NCBI GenBank assembly: GCA_005881995.1
Contig: VBHV01000545.1
Span: 1 to 8,328, forward strand
Reading direction: 5' to 3'
DNA: 8,328 nucleotides
Source of the DNA: Chloroflexota bacterium
GTDB taxonomy: Bacteria > Chloroflexota > Ktedonobacteria > Ktedonobacterales > Ktedonobacteraceae
This document shows, piece after piece, positions 1-5,853 of the stretch. A model generated the notes under the pieces. It saw nothing but the letters and a program-made list of their open reading frames with translations, was not told the DNA's origin and ran no database searches. Positions within the stretch are counted from its first letter, which is position 1. Every line of letters starts with the position of its first letter. Both the position numbers and the translations under genes were made by a program.

Positions 1-873
1 AATTGCACCTGGCCCCTGCTCTGGTCTGCCAGTGTTCCCTCTAACGCACCCTGGCTGACGATCTCACCCATGACGGGTAGTATTAAAGGAAGCGGTCAGT
101 CTGCCAGTTTCAATGTCGCTGCGAATACTCCAGGGTTGCAGACCGGCATTTACACCACCCAGGTCACAATCTCCGCGACCGACAGCGCCGGCGTAACAGC
201 CCAGGGCAGCCCACAGACCTTCTCTGTGACGCTAACTGTACTGCCTCCCCCCTGCACAATAGTGCAGGCGATTGCGTCTCTCACCTTCAATGTAGCTCAG
301 GGTCAGACATCGTCAACCGCGCAGAATGTGTCGCTCAGTGAAACGGGCAAGTGTTCTCGCCCCATCACCTGGTCGACGACAGGAGATGCTAATAGCAGCG
401 CATGGCTGGTCCTCACTCCGCCATCACCGGATACAGGAAGCGGCAGCACACTCAGCGTGAATGTCAATGCCGCAAGTATGGTGCCTGGCACATCTAACGG
501 CACTATTACAGTTTCTGCATTTGATCGCACTGGAGCCGCCGTGCTGGGTACATTCACTATTTCCGTGACCATAAACGTCACCGCTACAGTGAGCGGGACA
601 GTTGTTGCCTGCTCTGGGCCTACTCCTCCTTGCTCGACACCGGTGCCTTTACCGTTGGCTTCACTGACCCTGCTGAACGGCTCAGGGGTGACAGTGGCCA
701 CCACTACAGCTGACAGCTCAGGCAATTACACTTTCTCTGGCCTGGCTCCCGGCAGTTATACCGTCAGCATTAGCGGCACCGATAGCAACAATATCCACTA
801 CTCAACGACGGGTATCCCACTGACTGTGAAGGCCAATATGCCAAGCTTCACGCTCCAGGTATTTCCTGGCTAA
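1..873 (+). CDS. BACON/Ig-like repeat surface protein, C-terminal part (5' end outside window)
   Basis: The frame is open from the first base to a TAA at 871-873, giving 290 visible residues and no start, so the gene begins left of the window. Visible residues 1-79 are the end of a BACON-like beta-sandwich, with the typical APWLTISP motif at 16-23 followed by a Gly-rich turn and alternating beta strands. Residues 83-195 form a second diverged repeat, with W-x-T and SAWLVLTPPS motifs. From about 195 the chain changes to a carboxypeptidase-regulatory or SdrD-B-like domain (VSGTV, then DSSGNYTFSGLAPGSYTVSI), a fold common in secreted proteins. Ser/Thr/Val-rich composition and few charges fit an extracellular protein. 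The C-terminus has no LPxTG signal or membrane helix, so any anchor must be N-terminal, as in the next gene. The exact function is unknown; binding of surface glycans or proteins is only a family-level guess. Confidence 0.85.
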   Translation, partial: NCTWPLLWSASVPSNAPWLTISPMTGSIKGSGQSASFNVAANTPGLQTGIYTTQVTISATDSAGVTAQGSPQTFSVTLTVLPPPCTIVQAIASLTFNVAQGQTSSTAQNVSLSETGKCSRPITWSTTGDANSSAWLVLTPPSPDTGSGSTLSVNVNAASMVPGTSNGTITVSAFDRTGAAVLGTFTISVTINVTATVSGTVVACSGPTPPCSTPVPLPLASLTLLNGSGVTVATTTADSSGNYTFSGLAPGSYTVSISGTDSNNIHYSTTGIPLTVKANMPSFTLQVFPG

Positions 874-911
874 GCAAAGTCCTCTTGCGCTTTTATCGAT
901 AGTGTGTAATA

Positions 912-956
912 CTATATCAACATGTATCATTGTATTGTCCTGGCATATATAGGCAA
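912..956 (+). repeat. AT-rich intergenic element, copy A
   Basis: This stretch lies in the 190-base gap before the 749-residue gene. It starts with CTATATCAACATGT and ends with TTGTATTGTCCTGG followed by an ATATAGG-CAA block. The same order of blocks occurs at 4856-4910 in the same orientation, with a nine-base longer spacer. The first block matches at 12 of 14 positions, and so does the TTGTAT-nn-TCCTGG block. A short TTGAA follows both copies. It may be a shared regulatory site or a remnant of a small repeat. No convincing promoter pair was found here; a TTGCGC (885) to TAATAC (907) pair is weak. Confidence 0.4.
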
Positions 957-1063
957 TTATCGGATTTGAAGAATCGTTCCTTGCTGCGTTTATCCAGGTA
1001 GGGAAGTCTAACATATTTGAAACGCCAGAACAGCGACCAACCTGGATACCTAAGGAGAACGGC

Positions 1064-3313
1064 ATGGAGACCAAACGCTGTCAGCGATGCCATAAATTGT
1101 TGCGAGCCGATGCGCCAGTGTGCAATCGATGTGGAGGGCTTGACTTCTTGCAGGTGACGCACGCCCGAAGCGGGCGTACCGGAGCAACAAAAGAGCCGCC
1201 ATCGATCCCTTCCAATCCTCCTGCATCTCCGCATCGCGCAGGTCATTATTCCGGATTGCATCCTGAAGATCAACCATACCAGTCGAGCTTTTTACCGGTG
1301 CAGCGTCCCCCTGCGCCAACTCACCACATCTTCGAGGAGGAAGCGGACCAGTTTTCACCTTCAAGGGCTGTAGATTCATCACTCACTCCCGCGCCTGTCC
1401 CTGCACCAAAGCGCCGTATCGCATCTTTCTCCCCATCCGCTGAACCAGGGCCGCAGCGCAGCTTACAAACCAATGGACAAATCATTCACGCTCCCCAGGT
1501 ACGACAGTATGAAGTTGAGCCTGAACGGGATGAGCAGTATAAACAGGGTGAAGCGTACCACACCTATAGTCCCACGCAGTCTCCCATTACCCCCGAGCCA
1601 TTACCGCTTGAGGTCGTAACTCCTTTGCAAAAACGGAGAGTTCGAGGGCGGGCCGTGCCAATTCTCTTGATTACCTCGTGTGTTTTGTTTCTGGTGGCAA
1701 CAAGCATTCTGGCGTTTCTGCTGCTCGATAGCAGGCCGACAACAGCGCTGAAGCCGAAACTATTTGCTGAGCCAAATTCTCTGCGCGCAACCGATAAGCT
1801 GGAGCTTTCCGGGAGCGGATTTCGGGCCAATGCCCTTGTGAAATTTACCCTCGATGCCTCCAACATTCCCATTTTGCAGGTATCAGCCTGGAGTACAGGC
1901 AACTTTTCCGTACAGCTTACCATCCCCGATAACTGGGCGCCGGGAACGCGTATGATCTATGCTACAGATCAGGATAATAACAGAGCCTCGACTGCCATTA
2001 CTATACAATCAACGCCACCCACGCCACCACTTTTGCAATTGACGACTACCAGCATTGACCTGGGCGCGGACAGTTCCAGCGTCGTCTCCCGTAAAGATTT
2101 TTCGCTCACCAACGTCGGCGGCAGCCAGGTGAATTGGCAGGCAAGCAGCGATTCACCCTGGCTGACAATCTCGCAGACAAAGGGAACGTTCGCGGGAAGC
2201 CAGGTGGTGACCATTGTGGTTGACCGCAGTAATCTCAGCCCTCAATCGTATACCGGTCATATTACCTTCACAGAGCAGGGTGGCAACAATAAACCGCTGG
2301 TATTGACAGTCACCATGGCGGTCAACCCTGCCTCGGCGAACCTGGTCCTGTCGAATGCGGCTCTCACTTTTAATGGAACACCGGCACAAAATCCCGTCAA
2401 TCAGAGTATCACCATCCAAAATACAGGCGGTCAGCCACTCGATTGGACCGCCACGGTCTCTACCGTCAGTGGTGGTAACTGGCTGGCACTCTCGCCTACC
2501 AATGGGAACCTGCCACCTGGAGGTCAGGCTACGATAACTGTAATCGCCGGTTCGCTTGGATCGGGAGTTGGCAACTACCAGGGAACGCTCACTTTTAGCT
2601 ATGCCGGGGCAACGGCTACACCCGTGATGGTGACAATGATAGTTAGCCCGCCGCCTGTCGCGAAACTGGCTGTAACGACGAACAATCTCACCTTTAACGC
2701 GATTCAGGGGCAGAACCCACTCCCACAGAGCTTCACAATTTCCAATCCGGGTAATGCACCCTTGAACTGGGGTATTACTGAAGATAAAAATATCACACCC
2801 ATCGCCACTGTCTCACCATCACGCGGTGCGCTTGCCGCATCCGGCAGTATCACGATTACTGTTACACCCATGATTACCCAGGTAACTGCGGGAGTGGTGG
2901 ATGGGTTTATTACGATAGTTGATACCGATGCAGGATCACCTGTGAAGAGCCAACAGGTCAAAGTGACATTTACCATCGTAAACCAGGCGGTCATCGACGT
3001 AGACTCGAATCAGATAGCCTTTGACCACAATAGTATTATTACGATATCTACTCAGTCGTTCCTCATTACTGATAGAGGTTCCGCGCCCCTCAACTGGACG
3101 ATACAGATCTCGAATAGCTCTCCTATCTCATGGCTTTCGGTAGATAATTCAGGTGGTACACTGGTTCCTAGCGGACTTGACTTTGTGAATGTGACGTGTG
3201 ATAGTACGCACCTGTCTCCTGGTACCTACAAGGCGACCTTGCAGGTGAAGGATACGGACGCGGGTACGCCGGTGACGCCACAAACGATCACAGTGACCAT
3301 AACTGTGTCGTAA
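1064..3313 (+). CDS. Zinc-ribbon, single-TM protein with extracellular TIG-like and four BACON-like repeats
   Basis: The ATG is preceded by AAGGAG (1052-1057) at six bases, which fixes the start. The 749 residues run as follows. Residues 6-23 form a zinc ribbon with Cys6, Cys9, Cys20 and Cys23. Residues 30-190 are a Pro/Ser/Gln-rich, probably disordered linker. A basic KRRVRGR patch at 190-196 precedes one hydrophobic helix at about 197-222, so by the positive-inside rule the ribbon is cytoplasmic and the rest is outside. Residues 230-315 resemble an IPT/TIG beta-domain (SGSGF, TDQDNN). Four BACON or choice-of-anchor-D-like repeats of about 105 residues then run to the C-terminus, with recurring N-x-G-x-x-x-(L/V)-(D/N)-W and W-L-(T/A/S)-(I/L/V)-S motifs. 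It follows another repeat protein by 190 bases, so the two may be functionally linked. The role is unknown; adhesion, glycan binding or sensing across the membrane are possibilities inferred from architecture. Confidence 0.9.
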   Translation: METKRCQRCHKLLRADAPVCNRCGGLDFLQVTHARSGRTGATKEPPSIPSNPPASPHRAGHYSGLHPEDQPYQSSFLPVQRPPAPTHHIFEEEADQFSPSRAVDSSLTPAPVPAPKRRIASFSPSAEPGPQRSLQTNGQIIHAPQVRQYEVEPERDEQYKQGEAYHTYSPTQSPITPEPLPLEVVTPLQKRRVRGRAVPILLITSCVLFLVATSILAFLLLDSRPTTALKPKLFAEPNSLRATDKLELSGSGFRANALVKFTLDASNIPILQVSAWSTGNFSVQLTIPDNWAPGTRMIYATDQDNNRASTAITIQSTPPTPPLLQLTTTSIDLGADSSSVVSRKDFSLTNVGGSQVNWQASSDSPWLTISQTKGTFAGSQVVTIVVDRSNLSPQSYTGHITFTEQGGNNKPLVLTVTMAVNPASANLVLSNAALTFNGTPAQNPVNQSITIQNTGGQPLDWTATVSTVSGGNWLALSPTNGNLPPGGQATITVIAGSLGSGVGNYQGTLTFSYAGATATPVMVTMIVSPPPVAKLAVTTNNLTFNAIQGQNPLPQSFTISNPGNAPLNWGITEDKNITPIATVSPSRGALAASGSITITVTPMITQVTAGVVDGFITIVDTDAGSPVKSQQVKVTFTIVNQAVIDVDSNQIAFDHNSIITISTQSFLITDRGSAPLNWTIQISNSSPISWLSVDNSGGTLVPSGLDFVNVTCDSTHLSPGTYKATLQVKDTDAGTPVTPQTITVTITVS
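2030..3310 (+). repeat. Four tandem BACON-like protein repeats (coding)
   Basis: Repeat boundaries in residues of the 749-aa protein are about 323-421, 425-530, 532-639 and 642-749. Each contains an N- or D-x-G-x-x-x-x-(N/D)-W block (VNW, LDW, LNW, LNW) in its first half. Repeats 1, 2 and 4 have a W-L-x-(I/L/V) block, while repeat 3 has ATVSPSRGAL in its place. Repeats 3 and 4 share the segment DTDAG-(S/T)-PV near their ends and look like the most recent duplication. The DNA itself is well diverged, so these are old repeats and not recombination-prone identical copies. Confidence 0.75.
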
Positions 3314-3319
3314 AGTGCG

Positions 3320-3348
3320 TTGACGCTCTTTACTCGCTGTGCTACACT
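3320..3348 (+). promoter_or_regulatory. Sigma-A-type promoter for the ferredoxin-like gene
   Basis: TTGACG at 3320-3325 and TACACT at 3343-3348 are separated by exactly 17 bases. This is the best promoter match seen in the window. It sits just after the stop of the upstream gene and would start transcription near 3355, leaving a leader of about 88 bases before the GTG at 3443. Confidence 0.6.
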
Positions 3349-3365
3349 CCTAATAAGAGAGTCTG

Positions 3366-3407
3366 TGGAGGCCGTATTGTTTTATTTGGCCTTATTTGGC
3401 GCCTCCA
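3366..3407 (+). promoter_or_regulatory. Inverted repeat enclosing a tandem TTATTTGGC repeat in the leader
   Basis: TGGAGGC (3366-3372) pairs perfectly with GCCTCCA (3401-3407). The 28-base interior holds TTATTTGGC twice, at 3382-3390 and 3392-3400, with a ten-base period of about one helical turn. There is no T-run after the stem, so it does not look like an intrinsic terminator. Its position downstream of the predicted promoter and upstream of the ribosome-binding site suggests a leader RNA hairpin or a repressor site; this is inference. Confidence 0.4.
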
Positions 3408-3442
3408 TGAACACCTACATCATCATCGCGGAGGATTGAGCT

Positions 3443-3748
3443 GTGCCAACTATTACTTTTGTGCGTGAGAATCTACAGGTAGAAGTGCCAGAGGGCGATC
3501 ATGTCCGCTATCCGGCGCTGGAAAACGATGTACCTGTCTACTGCGGCCTGTGGAAATTTGCCAATTGTCACGGTAACGGATTGTGTGGGACTGATCGTGT
3601 CGCCGTTTCACCCACAACTAATACGAATACGCTGACCTTCATGGAGAAATTCTGGCTGCGCAATGACCTCAAAAAGAATCCTAATATACGGCTGGCCTGC
3701 CAGGTTGAGGTTTATGGGGATGTCGACGTTGAAACGCGATGTTCTTAG
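3443..3748 (+). CDS. Plant-type [2Fe-2S] ferredoxin-like protein with an Asp at the third ligand position
   Basis: This 101-residue protein starts at GTG, with GGAGG at 3430-3434 eight bases upstream. Its length and layout fit a small plant-type ferredoxin: a beta strand (ITFVREN), a PEGDHVRYPALEN stretch typical of the family's N-terminal half, the cluster loop NCHGNGLCGTDRV at 41-53, and LACQ at 84-87 with the last ligand Cys86. Known members carry C-x5-C-x2-C plus a distant Cys. Here Cys42, Cys48 and Cys86 are present but the third position is Asp51. Extra cysteines occur at Cys34 and Cys100. The protein may therefore hold a cluster with a replaced ligand, use Cys34 instead, or have lost the cluster. 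It has its own promoter and converges tail-to-tail with the next gene across three bases. No partner reductase or oxygenase is present, so its electron-transfer partner is unknown. Confidence 0.88.
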   Translation: MPTITFVRENLQVEVPEGDHVRYPALENDVPVYCGLWKFANCHGNGLCGTDRVAVSPTTNTNTLTFMEKFWLRNDLKKNPNIRLACQVEVYGDVDVETRCS

Positions 3749-3751
3749 CCT

Positions 3752-4740
3752 CTACAATCCGTTGGTGGCATTCGGGTTTGGCTCGACGACAAAATAGAGC
3801 TGAATGGCAAGTTGTCCGTTCCAGTAGAGTTCTACCATACCTTCGGCAGGTCTCGCATAAATCTCAGTCGTGTAAGCGCTGACCCCATTTTTTGCGTAAG
3901 GAATGTTGAAAGGTTTGGTCACATAGATCAGATTACCCATATACCACTTGAACGTTACCACCCCCGCTTTGGGCGCATGCACACTGTAGGTAACGTAAAT
4001 GGTATCACCCACCTGAAATTTATTGGTTGGGTTGCGCGGTTCACTGGTCGTCGGCTCAATACTGGAAGCAGTAGTGGCCGAATTAATAATGGAATGGGCT
4101 GGCCCAAATGTGGCAACTGCGCTTGGGTTTGGTAGGGGTGTTGCTTGCGAAGACTGGATATTTGCAAAGTGTGGATCATAGAGCTGGCGCAAGAACGTAA
4201 GCCTTCCAGTTACTTTGGCGTAATAGGCAGTTCCGCCACATAATAGTCCGATGACCACGAAAAAGCTGATGAACCCGCTTATGATGCGATAGCGGGGGAT
4301 AATAGGGCGGGGTTTGGTATACATCGGGGGCACGTAAATCGTGCCTTCTTCCCGGCTTCTGCTAACTGGATGGTAGTGAGATCGGGAGACATCATCACAG
4401 GAAAAGGCAGTTGTCCTCCAGTGTATGGTACGGGGAGCATTGTAGCCTGTTGCTCGTTCTGGCTCACGTTTTGAGCGCCTTGAGTCTGTATGCCCTGCAT
4501 TGATTGTGGAGCCATTACCTGCGCCCACAGCGAATTATCATGCGCTTGAAATCCGTTGGGAGGAACCGGATTGTCCCATTGGCCGTTGGAGTTGGATGTC
4601 ATTGGCTCTCCCCACGTTGCCGGTGAAAATGAAGCGTAATCGCCGCCTCCCTGCCCTCTAACCAGTGGTGAAGGCGCAAAGCACTGTGGACACGGTCCGG
4701 TATTTTCAGGCCGCACGATATGACAAGACGGACAAAGCAT
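3752..4740 (-). pseudogene. Zinc-ribbon, single-TM protein with an extracellular beta-domain, split by a frameshift
   Basis: Two overlapping minus-strand frames make one protein. The first starts at ATG 4740-4738 and ends at 4279. It carries Cys3, Cys6, Cys17 and Cys20 of a zinc ribbon and a Gln/Pro-rich linker. The second frame, ending at 3752, supplies a Tyr/Pro/Arg stretch (YVPPMYTKPRPIIPRYR), one hydrophobic helix (about residues 83-105 of that ORF), a Ser/Thr/Pro stalk and a C-terminal beta-rich domain of about 80 residues (FQVGDTIYVTYSV to IQLYFVVEP). Restoring one base gives a continuous 329-residue protein whose layout mirrors the 749-residue gene, with identical cysteine spacing. The second ORF's own first ATG lies inside the first ORF and is not a plausible natural start. 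The break could be real decay, a base-calling error, or ribosomal slippage. Unrepaired, only a soluble zinc-ribbon fragment would be made. The function is unknown. Confidence 0.75.
4326..4356 (-). other. Likely position of the frameshift in the zinc-ribbon/TM gene
   Basis: The minus-strand reading must move by -1, equivalent to one missing base. Two places give sensible protein. Adding a G in AAGAAGGCAC (plus-strand 4342-4351) yields a KKGTIYVPPMY join. A slip or missing C in the run of five C (plus-strand GGGGG, 4326-4330) yields FTCPPMY. Both frames are open over 4279-4528, so the site cannot be fixed from this sequence alone. Confidence 0.5.
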
Positions 4741-4750
4741 ACGTATCAAT

Positions 4751-4754
4751 CCTC
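4751..4754 (-). promoter_or_regulatory. Ribosome-binding site deciding the zinc-ribbon gene start
   Basis: GAGG on the minus strand stands ten bases before ATG at 4740. A TTG three codons upstream (4749) would sit only one base from this site, so the ATG is the better start. Confidence 0.5.
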
Positions 4755-4785
4755 GTTTTTGCTACAACCCCATGACTTTCTAGTC

Positions 4786-4814
4786 AAAGTAACACCATCA
4801 TCTGTGGTGGTCAA
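4786..4814 (-). promoter_or_regulatory. Extended -10 promoter for the zinc-ribbon/TM gene
   Basis: On the minus strand TTGACC (4814-4809) is followed after 17 bases by TACTTT (4791-4786), directly preceded by TGT, an extended -10 element. Transcription would start near 4779, giving a leader of about 40 bases to the ATG at 4740. The inverted repeat TGACT-TTCT-AGTCA overlaps the end of the -10 and the predicted start, where an operator could lie. Confidence 0.45.
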
Positions 4815-4855
4815 GTTTCGACGGCAAGCGTAGGGCAAAATGGCTATAGCTCGTT

Positions 4856-4910
4856 CTATATAAACGTGTTGCAGTGTATATCTTGTATGATCCTGGGCGA
4901 TATAGGGCAA
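4856..4910 (+). repeat. AT-rich intergenic element, copy B
   Basis: This copy has CTATATAAACGTGT, a 13-base spacer, TTGTATGATCCTGG and then GCGATATAGGGCAA. It matches copy A at 912-956 block by block. It lies between divergent genes, so it could act on either one. In plus orientation, as for copy A, the downstream gene is the small ORF at 5086. Confidence 0.4.
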
Positions 4911-5010
4911 GGTGGGAGGCTTGAATCCTGCCATGTAGACGTGCTACCATTGTTTTATGCCAGATATACTCCTTGCTTTCAGATGAGAAAGATGCGGTAA
5001 TATCTTTCTA

Positions 5011-5024
5011 GCTGCGAAAGCAGC
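5011..5024 (+). promoter_or_regulatory. Small hairpin with a GAAA tetraloop
   Basis: GCTGC-GAAA-GCAGC is a perfect five-pair stem closed by a GNRA-class tetraloop. It lies 61 bases before the preferred ATG of the next ORF. It is short and could be chance; no T-run follows it. Confidence 0.3.
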
Positions 5025-5085
5025 GTTCTGAATGCTTACGGATAATAGATATGAAGGTATAGTTGCCCAGGGAGTGCCTGGAAAC

Positions 5086-5307
5086 ATGGCAGAAACACAG
5101 GAACAATGGTATAACCGGCAGGCGATTGAGCAGCTGGCTCAGCATATTCCCTTTGAACGTGATACTGCCAGCAAAGCGGAGCAAATTGAAATGCTGCGGG
5201 GACTGGTGCTTCGTCATGGCCGGGAGATGGACCCTGAACTCTTTGGTTTTGAAGCGCGCAGCGAACTGATCCGCCTGGGCCTCTGGGATCGCATCGGACC
5301 GGCTTAG
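5086..5307 (+). CDS. Small hypothetical protein
   Basis: I do not recognise this 73-residue protein. The ATG at 5086 is preferred because AGGGAG (5069-5074) lies 11 bases upstream and the protein then opens with a clean helical stretch (MAETQEQWYNRQAIEQLAQH). An in-frame ATG at 5032 would add 18 residues but has no ribosome-binding site. The product is charged and mostly helical by composition, rich in Glu, Arg and Leu, with no cysteine, no membrane helix and no signal peptide, so it is probably cytoplasmic. It ends (RLGLWDRIGPA) 48 bases before the dehydrogenase start and on the same strand, so the two are probably co-transcribed. The low-charge N-terminal extension of the longer version reads unlike the rest, which supports the shorter form. 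Confidence 0.6.
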   Translation: MAETQEQWYNRQAIEQLAQHIPFERDTASKAEQIEMLRGLVLRHGREMDPELFGFEARSELIRLGLWDRIGPA

Positions 5308-5355
5308 CCGTTGCCAGTAGCGGAGTATTATCCAGTCCAGTAAGGAAAGATAATC

Positions 5356-5853
5356 ATGTCCGTAACGTCTCCTCAGAAGAGCATCGTGATTACTGGCTGT
5401 TCCAGTGGTTTTGGACGTGTTACCGCGCTGCACCTCGCGCGGCACGGCTGGTATGTGTATGCGACCGTGCGCAAAGAGGCGGATGCAGAGAACCTAATTT
5501 CCGAAGCCGCTCGCCTGGGCTGCAAAGACCAGCTTATGACGGTAGTCTGTGATATTACTTCTCCGGCGGACGTAGCGGCGTTGAGCCAGGTTGTAGACGA
5601 AACGACGCCCCGGCTGCAGGCGCTGTTAAATAATGCAGGGACCGCCTACGCTGCACCGTTGGAATTGCTGGCATTGGATGATTTGCGCGCGCAGTTGGAA
5701 TTGAATGTGGTGGCACAGGTAGGTGTGACCCAGGCGCTACTGCCTTTGTTGAAGACTGCCAGGGGGACATGTCTCGCTCGATCACCTGGGCGAGAACGTT
5801 TCGGATGCGAAAGAGGCGGGCGCCGCTGCTCAGGATTATATTGCCATCCTTGA
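5356..5853 (+). pseudogene. Short-chain dehydrogenase/reductase, C-terminal half lost
   Basis: The ATG follows AAGGAA (5342-5347) at eight bases. The first 137 residues are a classical SDR. TGCSSGFG at 13-20 is the dinucleotide-binding loop, CDIT at 65-68 carries the adenine-contacting Asp, NNAG is at 92-95, and LNVVA includes the catalytic-triad-associated Asn117. After KTARG (about residue 137) the family resemblance stops. The normal continuation with the active-site Ser and the YxxxK motif is missing, and the last 28 or so residues are Cys/Arg/Gly-rich nonsense read out of frame from the proline dehydrogenase that follows. Classical SDRs run about 250-290 residues, so nearly half is absent and the catalytic residues are gone. 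The product cannot be an active oxidoreductase. The substrate of the intact ancestor cannot be told; the TG-x3-GFG form is common in retinol- or steroid-dehydrogenase-like SDRs. Confidence 0.8.

Larger units (their letters stand above)
4741..5085. other. 345-base spacer between divergent genes
   Basis: No convincing gene is seen between the minus-strand zinc-ribbon gene and the plus-strand small ORF. The spacer holds a minus-strand promoter (4786-4814), a small inverted repeat TGACT-TTCT-AGTCA (4773-4786) at the predicted minus-strand transcript start, copy B of the AT-rich element (4856-4910), and a GAAA-loop hairpin (5011-5024). Weak plus-strand promoter candidates are TTGAAT (4921) with TACCAT (4945), spacer 18, and TTGCTT (4973) with TAATAT (4998), spacer 19. 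A 62-codon minus-strand ORF (4746-4934) is considered chance. Confidence 0.5.

Noticed and set aside
303..725. Minus-strand 140-codon ORF over the repeat protein
   Set aside because: It is an antisense shadow; the plus-strand frame has clear beta-repeat motifs throughout.
4746..4934. 62-codon minus-strand ORF ending just before the zinc-ribbon gene ATG
   Set aside because: It has no ribosome-binding site, contains the best promoter for the downstream gene inside it, and its protein looks random. Its partial likeness to the reverse reading of 802-1074 comes from the shared DNA element.
5300..5310. CGGC-TTA-GCCG hairpin at the end of the small ORF
   Set aside because: The stem is only four pairs, overlaps the stop codon, and no T-run follows, so it is not convincing as a terminator.
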